A DNA stretch of 35,892 nucleotides from an uncultured Carnobacterium sp. (lineage in GTDB: Bacteria; Bacillota; Bacilli; Lactobacillales; Aerococcaceae), in assembly GCA_905371865.1 (NCBI GenBank), contig CAJPNA010000001.1, positions 1 through 35,892 on the forward strand, in the 5' to 3' direction. Below the pieces are notes generated by a model. The model was not told where the DNA came from. It saw only the letters and a program-made list of their open reading frames with translations, and ran no database searches. A program made the translations under genes and the position numbers. The stretch's first letter is position 1. Each line of letters begins with the position of its first letter. Positions 1 through 6,871 of the stretch are shown here, piece after piece.

Positions 1-10
1 TATTTTTAGA

Positions 11-15
11 CCTCC
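11..15 (-). promoter_or_regulatory. Possible ribosome binding site for a gene beyond the left edge
   Basis: The minus strand reads GGAGG followed by ten AT-rich bases to the edge, the right distance for a start codon at or just outside position 1. No coding sequence can be seen to confirm it. Confidence 0.3.
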
Positions 16-159
16 GATGAAGATATTAATATTCAACATCCACAATTTCTGTCGGTAGCATGCTCTTTAAAACTTTTCTTCAAGGGAGATAGGTATACTC
101 TCTTAATTAGCATGAGAATAGCCTTTCATAACTAGGGCTCTTATTCTACTTTCTATAAA

Positions 160-202
160 AAAGATACTTAATTTACAGAAACGCTGTAAATTGAGTATCT
201 TT
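160..202 (-). terminator. Rho-independent terminator
   Basis: Two 19-base arms (160-178 and 184-202) pair at 17 of 19 positions around a five-base loop. On the minus strand the hairpin runs into a run of six T residues. It probably ends the cysteine hydrolase transcript. The plus-strand side is AT-rich, so it may act in both directions. Confidence 0.7.
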
Positions 203-365
203 ATAAATTACATTTAAATTTCAATATAATAATTTTATCATTTATTTCTAATCACTAAAAGCACAAAATTACTCATATAACAATAGATTATCTCTTCAGT
301 TAACTGAAAATTGTAAATCCACCTATAGTTCTTTTATCGACTCTTCCTGAACCACAAACCAACTG

Positions 366-890
366 TTATACTCTCTCTTTGAACTCATCGAAGTATAGGA
401 CCTCGACTTGCCCAGACCAATCCAAGACACAGCCAACGAAGTCCACAAGGTCTAGCCCTGGCATTTCATAAGTGTCGCCGTCATTGACGCTGCCCGTTGC
501 ATCTTCAATGTAAGTCACCTTGTAGCCTCTGTCTGACGCGATAATGGCAGAAAATAAGCAGCAGTATTCCGCGTTCAATCCCGTAATCACCACTTCGTCT
601 ACCAGATGGTTCGCAAGAATCTCCTTCAACTCTTCACTCTGGAAAATATTTGGCGAGTCTTTCTCCACGATAAAATCCACATCCGCAGAAAGCTCTTCGT
701 CAAGCGCTCCTCGCTCGTCGCCATTATAAATAATACTTTCTTCATTCTCATCAATATGACGTGTATGAATAATGAGGTCTCCGCTCTCCTTGAACATCTC
801 TTGTAACTTCAAAATATTCTCTTTAAGCGGGTCAAAATTCCCTCTAGCTAACATTCCTTTTTGACAATCTAAAACAATTAATGCTTTCAC
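366..890 (-). CDS. Cysteine hydrolase, isochorismatase/nicotinamidase-like
   Basis: This 174-residue protein has the isochorismatase-like hydrolase fold pattern. The N-terminal strand MKALIVLD supplies the catalytic Asp8, Lys77 lies in EKDSPNIF, and Cys110 lies in GLNAEYCC, where the family has G-x-x-T-x-x-C. These give the Asp-Lys-Cys triad used to hydrolyse amides such as nicotinamide. A second cysteine follows directly, and the usual Thr three residues before the nucleophile is Ala. The start is GTG, preceded by an AAAGGAG ribosome site. The length fits the small cysteine hydrolases of Firmicutes. The substrate cannot be read from sequence; nicotinamidase is possible but not shown, since the PncA metal-site histidines are not obvious. 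It stands alone, with a terminator downstream. Confidence 0.8.
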   Translation of the reverse strand: MKALIVLDCQKGMLARGNFDPLKENILKLQEMFKESGDLIIHTRHIDENEESIIYNGDERGALDEELSADVDFIVEKDSPNIFQSEELKEILANHLVDEVVITGLNAEYCCLFSAIIASDRGYKVTYIEDATGSVNDGDTYEMPGLDLVDFVGCVLDWSGQVEVLYFDEFKERV

Positions 891-946
891 TTATGGTGCT
901 CCTTTAATTTTAATCGGACAACTATGTCACTCTCTCGCAACATCCT

Positions 947-1513
947 TTAGTTTAACGATTGAAGCTCTTCTTTCACATATCCCTCTACATCTTCAACCTC
1001 TACAAACAGCGGATCTAAGTGACTCAAGAAGTGCCAATCTTCGGAGCCTCGTTTTCTGTAAAGAATCGCTTCGCCATCTTCACTTCCGAAAAAGCTTCTG
1101 TCGACTTCATATCCATTGCGCTCTAAGAAGTTTTTTGCCTTGCAGAAGTTTGCTTCTCTGGATTCGACATAAGCTTTCACTTCATCGTTATTCACGACAT
1201 AAGCATCGATTTTTGTAGCTACTTCGATCATTTTATCGTTTTTAACGGATAGATTCGAAATTTCTTTCCAAATAATGTCCACATTTTCCTCAGGATTAAA
1301 CGAAAATCTAGATAAAGGGACAATATTTCCATTAAAGACAATTTCCATATAATCCGACAAGTGTTTAGGATTTACATACTCCACTTCAAAACCATCTTCG
1401 TTTTCTAAAGTATATCCTGGGATTTGAGCGACAAAGGCTTTCCCTTCTTCTAAAGTCTCAAACGCGACAAAATCCTTTTGATAATCACCTTGATACAATT
1501 CCAATATAACCAT
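947..1513 (-). CDS. Unknown acidic cytoplasmic protein
   Basis: This 188-residue protein is not recognised. It is acidic and soluble, with no signal peptide or membrane segment. Its N-terminal half mentions strand-like segments (MVILELYQGDYQKDF) and its C-terminal half is helix-rich and ends in a charged tail. It starts at ATG behind a clear AAGGAGGG ribosome site, which supports it as a real gene. It lies 56 bases upstream (in its own direction) of the cysteine hydrolase, and no terminator is seen between them, so the two may be co-transcribed. Bacterial immunity or stress-associated cytoplasmic proteins often look like this, but that is only a guess. Confidence 0.6.
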   Translation of the reverse strand: MVILELYQGDYQKDFVAFETLEEGKAFVAQIPGYTLENEDGFEVEYVNPKHLSDYMEIVFNGNIVPLSRFSFNPEENVDIIWKEISNLSVKNDKMIEVATKIDAYVVNNDEVKAYVESREANFCKAKNFLERNGYEVDRSFFGSEDGEAILYRKRGSEDWHFLSHLDPLFVEVEDVEGYVKEELQSLN

Positions 1514-1699
1514 CGATAACCCTCCTTAAGCTTTTTCGTTCTAAACATTATTATGCTGCAGTCAATTATCATGAAACAAGCGCTCACGATGTACATCCAG
1601 TAGACCTGCCTTCATGAGGAACCCTATCTATCTATAATCCTTTAAAAGATACGTAGAGGCTTTCGCAACAACGGATCAGATAGAAGAAAGAGTAGTTGC

Positions 1700-2206
1700 T
1701 TACTTACGATACTCCTCTATTTTATGGCTATGTTCTTTCAGAAGGTTTTTGGAATAAACTTTTTCATTTTTTGAATCTCGAACTTCCCTCCAAAGGATCG
1801 CTCCATAATAAATTTTAATCATATCTTGAATCGTGAATTTTAGATCATGATTCCTTTTTACTTTTCTCCAAGCGGTTGCCATATCCGCATTAAATTTAAA
1901 GGGACTAACCCCTGTTACCGCAGCAAAATAATCTCTAAACTTCTGGTTAAAAGAAAACCCACAGTTCAGGAGCGGAGTCTCTAAAGTGATTACTTCAGAT
2001 TGAGTTTTGAGACTTTTCCTCACAGATTTCTCTATTTTATTTCCCTGAAAATACTGTTCAATTATAAAAGTCAATTCTTTCTTCGTACCTCTGTACTCTA
2101 AACCAAGAGACTTACAAATTTGGAAAAGTTCCTCTCGATACCAATAGTATTGGTTAAATTTTTCAAATGATTTGATTTCTTTAAAACTAGGTCTATTTTC
2201 CGCCAA
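1700..2206 (-). CDS. SAP-domain / DUF6434-type protein
   Basis: The protein is 168 residues if translation begins at TTG at 2206. That start sits seven bases behind a GGAGG motif and gives LAENRPSF, matching the ENRP-type N-terminus usual in this family. An upstream in-frame ATG at 2254 would put the ribosome site inside the gene. Residues about 15-55 (YWYREELFQICKSLGL, then GTKKEL) resemble a SAP helix-extension-helix motif, which in other proteins binds DNA. The C-terminal part (FRDYFAAVTG, FNADMATAWR) resembles the DUF6434 region found with such SAP motifs. The family is widespread in Firmicutes with no firm function. Small nucleic-acid binding is an inference from the SAP motif. Confidence 0.65.
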   Translation of the reverse strand: MAENRPSFKEIKSFEKFNQYYWYREELFQICKSLGLEYRGTKKELTFIIEQYFQGNKIEKSVRKSLKTQSEVITLETPLLNCGFSFNQKFRDYFAAVTGVSPFKFNADMATAWRKVKRNHDLKFTIQDMIKIYYGAILWREVRDSKNEKVYSKNLLKEHSHKIEEYRK

Positions 2207-2291
2207 ACCATCACCTCCACCCTTCAAATCTACGACAATAACATCAATTCGCATGCCCTCTCAAAGTATGGTCATACGGCTATATATACGA

Positions 2292-3116
2292 TTATTTGAT
2301 TACAACGAATTCTTCCCATCGTCTGAGCACATCTTTTAAAGGCTCATCTAGATAGGTATAAACCTTGTCTGTGATCCAATCAGGAATCCCATAAGCTGCC
2401 TCTGCGATACTTCCTGTGATTGCAGCAAGAGTGTCGCTGTCCCCACCAAGAGAAATCGCATTTCGAATCGCATCTTCAAAATCTGTACTTTCTAGAAAAG
2501 CAACGATCGCCTGAGGAACCGTATCCTGACACGTTTCATTGAAACGGTACGTAGGACGAATTTCATCCAGCGTTTTAGAAAGGTCATATCCATACTCTTT
2601 CTCGATGTGTTCCTTAATGAGTCTTTTAATCTCCGCAGGATTATCACTACCATCACCACCAAAGTAATAACGGCACATAAAAATCGCATCCGCTGTAGCC
2701 ATCGCTCCTTTGATTCCTTCTGGATGGTTATGAGTCACCTCTGAAGAAAGTTGCGCATGACGTCTCCCCTCGGACGGTAACTCGCCTGTTGTGGCATCCA
2801 TGACCCAAGCACACGGAGAAACACGCATCGCTGAACCATTTCCAAAACTATTGTAAGGTTCACGGTTGTCGGTCATAAGCCACCGGTTAAACCTGGCACC
2901 GTAATCCGCATTTGGATACCTTCTGCCGTACTTCTTCATAGCATCAATGAAGTCATCCTTCTGACCACCATTCATGATGGCTTCTGCCACAGCACAGGTC
3001 ATCACCGTGTCATCTGTGAAAAAACAATCGTCCCTAAACAAGGAAAAATCCTTCGTTTTAATATTGTTCCATTCATAAACAGAACCCACAATATCTCCTA
3101 CAATTGCTCCTAACAT
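2292..3116 (-). CDS. ADP-ribosylglycohydrolase family protein
   Basis: This 274-residue protein belongs to the DraG/ARH family, which removes ADP-ribose from proteins or small molecules using two metal ions. The N-terminal MLGAIVGDIVGS is typical. Metal-binding residues are visible in FTDDTVM (Thr34, Asp35, Asp36) and in GGDSDT (about residues 224-229). A histidine pair lies at HNHPEG (about 129-134). Length and motif order fit an intact enzyme. It starts at ATG behind AAGGAGG. No ADP-ribosyltransferase or DarT-like partner is visible nearby, so the substrate is unknown. The neighbouring upstream gap contains a broken RNA methyltransferase remnant. Confidence 0.85.
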   Translation of the reverse strand: MLGAIVGDIVGSVYEWNNIKTKDFSLFRDDCFFTDDTVMTCAVAEAIMNGGQKDDFIDAMKKYGRRYPNADYGARFNRWLMTDNREPYNSFGNGSAMRVSPCAWVMDATTGELPSEGRRHAQLSSEVTHNHPEGIKGAMATADAIFMCRYYFGGDGSDNPAEIKRLIKEHIEKEYGYDLSKTLDEIRPTYRFNETCQDTVPQAIVAFLESTDFEDAIRNAISLGGDSDTLAAITGSIAEAAYGIPDWITDKVYTYLDEPLKDVLRRWEEFVVIK

Positions 3117-3160
3117 ATATATTCCTCCTTATAAAAATACCCATTATAAATTTACTTTAC

Positions 3161-3263
3161 TTATGAATCAGATTGCACAAGCAGTGATACCGACTCAACG
3201 TGAAACGAGCGAATACTAAGTATGCCATGTAGTCTTGTCTGTATATGGAAACATATCCACATA
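3161..3263 (-). pseudogene. 3' remnant of an RlmD/RumA-type RNA methyltransferase gene
   Basis: The minus strand encodes YVDMFPYT (3240-3263) and, after a 37-base disruption that shifts frame, HVESVSLLVQSDS and a TAA stop (3161-3202). The intact methyltransferase at 5105 ends with VDMFPMTAHVEAVSLLV, so both pieces match its C-terminus. At DNA level 3178-3202 matches 5131-5155 at 23 of 25 positions. Nothing upstream of the VDMFP segment is recognisable. This is a dead fragment of a paralogue, not a gene. Confidence 0.7.
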
Positions 3264-3265
3264 CT

Positions 3266-3296
3266 TTTTAACGATAACCTTATGCTATCGTTAAAA
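3266..3296. repeat. Perfect 11-bp inverted repeat
   Basis: Arms 3266-3276 and 3286-3296 are perfect complements around a nine-base loop. The hairpin is AT-rich and no T-run follows on the minus strand, so it is a weak terminator at best. It directly abuts the broken methyltransferase remnant and may mark where that gene was cut. Confidence 0.6.
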
Positions 3297-3365
3297 GATA
3301 TTACCTCGACAAACTGGAAATTGACGAATTACTGTCAACCTTATTAATCCATGTTCCCCCAAAAC

Positions 3366-3809
3366 TTATGAGCAATTTTCCAAGTATTTTCTTCGATTCT
3401 TTCTTATATTAGCAATAATAACCACTGCAATTGCAAAAAACTCAATTATAAGTTCTGCCGTGAATAGCCTCAAATATTTGGGTGTATCTGGCTTTAAATT
3501 CAAAAAATATTGTTGTATTTTATCACTTTCAGCAACATTAAATGTGTCATCAAATTCTTCGTGTTTCTCTCCAACTGCGTCATATATATCCAAAGAATAG
3601 CCATCTGGAAAGCCTTGCTGATAAACAATCTTACTAACATTATATTCAATGTGAAAATATTCTTTTACACTTTCTACTATATAGTCATCTTGATTTGTAA
3701 CAAATATGCTTCTTTTCGGAAACAAAAAATCAGGTGACATAAGCCACAAGGTATATACATCGATTACTATGAACAGAACCGACATCAAGATGAATACTGC
3801 TTTCCTCAT
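3366..3809 (-). CDS. Unknown two-helix membrane protein
   Basis: This 147-residue protein has a hydrophobic N-terminal segment (about 3-25), a soluble region of about 90 residues rich in aromatic and acidic residues, and a second hydrophobic segment (about 115-135) followed by a basic tail (RKNRRK). The middle region is therefore expected outside the membrane, with both ends inside. It is not recognised as any family. Its ATG lies three bases after the TAG of a truncated upstream frame (3813-3938), with GGAAGTG inside that frame as a possible ribosome site. It was probably the second gene of a pair whose first member has been lost. Confidence 0.55.
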   Translation of the reverse strand: MRKAVFILMSVLFIVIDVYTLWLMSPDFLFPKRSIFVTNQDDYIVESVKEYFHIEYNVSKIVYQQGFPDGYSLDIYDAVGEKHEEFDDTFNVAESDKIQQYFLNLKPDTPKYLRLFTAELIIEFFAIAVVIIANIRKNRRKYLENCS

Positions 3810-3812
3810 ACA

Positions 3813-3938
3813 CTAATCACTTCCATACAATTTTATGTCCAGAGCGGCGCTTCGATGCTCTGCGTCGATTTCATAAAACGATTCTCCGCAGTATTTCCCG
3901 TCTTCGAAATAAGTAAGTGTCTTAAAACAGTTTAATGT
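3813..3938 (-). pseudogene. Truncated 41-codon coding tail
   Basis: Between stops there are 41 codons of protein-like sequence without a usable start, including TLTYFEDGKYCGES and IDAEHRSAALDIKLYG, ending in TAG three bases before the ATG of the membrane-protein gene. The balanced composition and tight coupling suggest the 3' end of a former upstream gene. The family is not recognised. Confidence 0.4.
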
Positions 3939-3958
3939 TCAGTTAGACAAACCGGGAT

Positions 3959-4402
3959 TTAGAAAGATCTCCGCAAATAAATCATGTCTACCAACTGAAT
4001 GCCACCTTCATATATTGGATGGTCATAATTGTCTGTAAAGAAGTTCGGAGCGATATGTGATCGCACAAACCCACACTTTTCATAAAACGGAATCGTCATT
4101 GGACTATCGCCCGTTCCTACCTGCAGGGCAGAATACTCTTCTCTGTATTTCGTGATAAGAAAATCAATCATAGCTTTCGCGTAACCTTTGCCTTGATATT
4201 CCGGAACTGTCGCAATATTCTTAATTTCAAGTACGCCATTTTCCACATCGATTACAACACACTCACATTTAATACCATTATCATCAAGTACATACATTTT
4301 ACCCTTATCAATATAACGGTCTATCATATCCTCCTGCTCATCTGCCAATAATAGCAACTCAATATAATTTTTTTTATTTTCCATAACCTCTATGATTTCC
4401 AT
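3959..4402 (-). CDS. GNAT-family N-acetyltransferase
   Basis: This protein of about 147 residues carries the GNAT acetyl-CoA motif A in ATVPEYQGKGYAKAMIDF, with the Q/R-x-x-G-x-G/A pyrophosphate loop seen as QGKGYA. The preceding strand (VENGVLEIKNIA) and the later FYEKCGFVRSH segment fit the rest of the fold. The layout resembles YvbK-type acetyltransferases of Bacillus, but the substrate is unknown. The ATG at 4402 is chosen over two TTG codons just upstream because it sits at normal distance from AAGAAGTGGG. An ATG seven codons further in is also possible. Confidence 0.8.
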   Translation of the reverse strand: MEIIEVMENKKNYIELLLLADEQEDMIDRYIDKGKMYVLDDNGIKCECVVIDVENGVLEIKNIATVPEYQGKGYAKAMIDFLITKYREEYSALQVGTGDSPMTIPFYEKCGFVRSHIAPNFFTDNYDHPIYEGGIQLVDMIYLRRSF

Positions 4403-4475
4403 CAACAACCCACTTCTTAAAATATTTATTGTTATTATTGTTTCGCAAATAATTTATAAACTCGATTTTAGCATT

Positions 4476-4600
4476 CTACGGGTTCAATGATTTGTAATCA
4501 AATCCAATGATTTCAAAGCTGTCATCAAAAATTGTTTATAGTGATTAGCTTCTTCTGCATTACCACCCTTACCATGAACATATATAACGGCATTTTTCAT
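4476..4600 (-). pseudogene. Truncated, frameshifted alpha/beta-hydrolase start
   Basis: From ATG at 4600, behind a GGAG ribosome site, the frame reads MKNAVIYVHGKGGNAEEAN, a typical alpha/beta-hydrolase opening with the HGKGG oxyanion-hole region. After KQF the frame breaks at a T-run: the original frame soon ends at 4484, while the neighbouring frame continues plausibly as DDSFEIIGFDYKS and stops at 4476. The GxSxG nucleophile region is absent. The gene followed the TfoX-N gene by 29 bases, so it was probably its operon partner. Confidence 0.7.
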
Positions 4601-4629
4601 TCAAATCTTCTCCACAAATTCGAATTTGA

Positions 4630-4950
4630 TTATTTCTTTTTCTTCGGTTTTGGTGCAGGTAACTCATCATACATTGAATTGAATAAGCCGGTTAAAAATT
4701 CTTTGTTGTCAACATCATCTACCAATAACATTTCCTTTGCTCCGTCATACGGCAACTCATATTTTGAATTTGGCATATATGCTATTGCAGATTTAACAGG
4801 CTTCACTAAAAATCTATCATCATAAATCCCACCAACAATTTTTCCACGATAATAAACGATATATTCGCCCATCATTGATCTATATGTTATTTCTTCCAAT
4901 TCGGATAATTGTTCTAAAATGAAATCTAAATACTCTTTACTTGAAGCCAT
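4630..4950 (-). CDS. TfoX N-terminal domain protein
   Basis: This 106-residue protein matches the TfoX/Sxy N-terminal domain: an N-terminal helix (SKEYLDFILEQL), then YRSMMGEYIVYYRGKIVGG and IYDDRFLVKP, then LPYDGAKEMLLVDD, and a Lys/Pro tail (PAPKPKKKK). In Proteobacteria TfoX/Sxy controls competence, but free-standing N-domain proteins are common in Firmicutes and have no proven role. The start is ATG behind GGAGGGG. The gene is followed by the alpha/beta-hydrolase remnant. Confidence 0.8.
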   Translation of the reverse strand: MASSKEYLDFILEQLSELEEITYRSMMGEYIVYYRGKIVGGIYDDRFLVKPVKSAIAYMPNSKYELPYDGAKEMLLVDDVDNKEFLTGLFNSMYDELPAPKPKKKK

Positions 4951-5104
4951 AATCTACCCCTCCAAAATTTGCATTTGTCTACACCGTTTTAATACTTATA
5001 TTAGATTAATATGTTGGGCATTCCTTTTGCACTAGCACGCAGCTAATCACTCTTCACCTTCCTCGTTTTCTTGGGTGTACATTGCATGGGTCGAACATCT
5101 ACTT

Positions 5105-6472
5105 CTACTTCGCTGATGCCTCAGCTCGTACAAGCAGTGATACCGCCTCAACATGCGCGGTCATTGGGAACATATCCACGGGTTGCACGTACTGCGCAAT
5201 GTATCCACGTTCCTTGAAGTGGACAAGGTCACGAGCAAGCGTTGCTGGGTTACAGCTGACGTACACGATACGTTCAGGACCAGTGGCACACGCTGCTTCG
5301 ATAAAGGCAAGGTCGAGCCCTTTGCGCGGTGGATCCACCACAATGACATCTGGCTGGATTCCTTCTTCCTTCCAGCGGGGCATGATTTTCTCAGCCGCAC
5401 CCGTTTCAAAGTGCACATTCGTCACACCGTTTAGTTTCGCATTTTCCTTCGCCATTACAATCGCATCATCCACGATTTCCATGGCATAGACTTTCTTGGC
5501 ATCGCGGGCAAAAGCCAAACTCATAGTTCCGATTCCGCAATACGCATCCACGACCGTCTCGCCACCCTTCAAGTCTGCAGCGTCAATCGCCTGTTGATAG
5601 AGCACTTCGGTTTGCACGGTATTCACTTGGAAGAACGAACGCGCGCTAATCTTGAACGTGAATTCGAACAACTTTTCTTCGTACACGTCTTCCCCGAATA
5701 GCACTTTCGTCTCACGTCCCATGATGACATTCGTTGGTTTCGGTTGGATATTTTGCACGATAGACACCACTTCCGGATAAGCCGTTGTAATATCTCTGAC
5801 AATTGCATCAGCTTGCGGTAACACTTTTGTTCTCGTCACGAAAATAATCATCACTTGCTTCGTACGGAGTCCGCGTCGCACGATAATATGCTTCAAGTCG
5901 CCAGTATGGTTCGCTTCATCATACGCCACTACTGGATACTTTCTTAAAATATCACGCACGGCCACAATCAAGCGGTCGATTTCAGGGTCTTGAATATGGA
6001 AGTCTTCAATTGGAATTAAGTCATGCGAGTTCTTCTTGAAGAAGCCTGTCGTCAATTGACCGTCCACTGTACGCACTGGAATTTGCGCCTTGTTTCGGTA
6101 GCCCAGCGCACGCTCCATTCCAAGCGCCCTACGCACTTCTAATTTTGGCATCTTCGCGATTTTCGTTATCACATTTTTCACTTGTTGCTGCTTGAAGGCA
6201 AGCTGACTCTCGTAAATCATATGTTGCAACGGCATTGTTCCCACACGTGTTCCGAGGGCGTCTTTGACCTCCACACGTTTCGAGCTCACTTCCAGCCACT
6301 CCTCCACACGCGCATAGCCATAGCTTTTTCCAATCTTCATCGTCTTCACACGAACAACTTCTCCGGGAATACTATTTTCAATAAATAGAGGGAACCCTTC
6401 AACTTTCCCAACCCCAAGTCCTTCATGCGTTAAATCTTCAATGGTTACTGTATAATATTCGTTTTTCTTCAT
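5105..6472 (-). CDS. RlmD/RumA-type 23S rRNA (uracil-C5)-methyltransferase
   Basis: This 455-residue protein is a class I SAM-dependent RNA methyltransferase. An N-terminal TRAM-like domain (about 1-60) is followed by the catalytic core with the SAM-binding motif VVDAYCGIGTMSLAF, the VVDPPRKG motif and the nucleophile Cys407 in VSCNPATLARD. It should methylate uracil C5 in rRNA (m5U). The four cysteines that hold a [4Fe-4S] cluster in E. coli RlmD are absent; the usual CGGCxLQH stretch reads VGTMPLQHM here. The ATG at 6472 follows GGAGGAACAG, and a TATAAT box lies just upstream. A coding-like tail in another frame lies after the stop (5043-5104), suggesting a late frameshift. The exact target uridine cannot be read from sequence. 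Confidence 0.85.
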   Translation of the reverse strand: MKKNEYYTVTIEDLTHEGLGVGKVEGFPLFIENSIPGEVVRVKTMKIGKSYGYARVEEWLEVSSKRVEVKDALGTRVGTMPLQHMIYESQLAFKQQQVKNVITKIAKMPKLEVRRALGMERALGYRNKAQIPVRTVDGQLTTGFFKKNSHDLIPIEDFHIQDPEIDRLIVAVRDILRKYPVVAYDEANHTGDLKHIIVRRGLRTKQVMIIFVTRTKVLPQADAIVRDITTAYPEVVSIVQNIQPKPTNVIMGRETKVLFGEDVYEEKLFEFTFKISARSFFQVNTVQTEVLYQQAIDAADLKGGETVVDAYCGIGTMSLAFARDAKKVYAMEIVDDAIVMAKENAKLNGVTNVHFETGAAEKIMPRWKEEGIQPDVIVVDPPRKGLDLAFIEAACATGPERIVYVSCNPATLARDLVHFKERGYIAQYVQPVDMFPMTAHVEAVSLLVRAEASAK

Positions 6473-6474
6473 TT

Positions 6475-6532
6475 CTGTTCCTCCAGAGTTTATCACGTCT
6501 ATTATACCGTCTTTTAGTGGAAATAAAAAGGC
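6475..6532. repeat. 58-bp direct repeat, left copy
   Basis: This segment is identical to 8975-9032, exactly 2500 bp away. It carries the TATAAT promoter box and GGAGGAACAG ribosome site of the methyltransferase gene. Identity ends at 6474/8974 and at 6533/9033. The copies bracket the LPXTG-gene insert. Confidence 0.95.
6501..6529 (-). promoter_or_regulatory. Promoter of the RNA methyltransferase gene
   Basis: On the minus strand a perfect TATAAT (6501-6506) lies 17 bases from TTTTTA (6524-6529), a weak -35. It is about 30 bases from the start codon. An identical copy lies at 9001-9029 with no gene start after it. Confidence 0.6.
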
Positions 6533-6557
6533 TACTTCAACAAGAGTCAGAGTAGCC
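6530..6557 (-). terminator. Rho-independent terminator
   Basis: GGCTACT (6530-6536) pairs with AGTAGCC (6551-6557); the minus strand then runs into TTTTTATTT. It shares the string GCTACTCTGAC with the terminator at 9051-9077, so it is probably a diverged duplicate of that one. Confidence 0.6.
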
Positions 6558-6578
6558 AAATGTAGCTGCTGTTTAAAA

Positions 6579-6637
6579 GGTTTTATAATTTTTAGGGTTG
6601 GTGGAAAAATTCCATCAACCCTAAAAATTATAAAACC
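6579..6637. repeat. 28-bp-arm inverted repeat
   Basis: Arms 6579-6606 and 6610-6637 match at 27 of 28 positions (the exception allows a G-U pair) around a three-base loop. Such tight long hairpins occur at IS ends or as bidirectional terminators behind transposase genes. No transposase is left here, so an IS relic is only inferred. Confidence 0.65.
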
Positions 6638-6736
6638 CAATAAAAGTGCTTAAAAGAAATGCCTATGGCTTTAGAAACTATTACCATTTTAGAAACAGGA
6701 TTATTTTAATAACAAAAATGTTTGGCCCAAAACAAA

Positions 6737-6771
6737 AAGGAATTAAGCAACAATTAGTTGCTTAATCCCTT
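6737..6771 (-). terminator. Rho-independent terminator
   Basis: Two 15-base arms (6737-6751, 6757-6771) pair with one G-U exception; the minus strand continues as TTTTTGTTTTGG. It is the second hairpin downstream of the LPXTG gene. Confidence 0.65.
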
Positions 6772-6820
6772 TCTAAAATTCTTCATCAACACTATTTGAC
6801 AAAGAGGCCTTAAAACAAAG

Positions 6821-6855
6821 AGGGCAGACGAGTCAATGAGAGGCCGGTCTGCCCT
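6821..6855 (-). terminator. Terminator of the LPXTG gene
   Basis: AGGGCAGAC (6821-6829) pairs perfectly with GTCTGCCCT (6847-6855), 16 bases after the stop codon; a T-rich stretch (CTTTGTTTT) follows on the minus strand. Confidence 0.65.
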
Positions 6856-6871
6856 ACATGTAGACATTCGC

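Larger units (their letters stand above)
1..365. other. Intergenic left edge, no gene seen
   Basis: No convincing reading frame is visible on either strand. The stretch holds a hairpin terminator (160-202) and, on the minus strand at 11-15, a GGAGG motif about ten bases from the window edge. The motif could be the ribosome site of a minus-strand gene starting at or just beyond position 1. Nothing else could be assigned. Confidence 0.5.

Noticed and set aside
1541..1620. Minus-strand MKAGLLDVHRERLFHDN before a stop
   Set aside because: Too short, without ribosome site or recognisable family; may be another coding remnant but cannot be supported.
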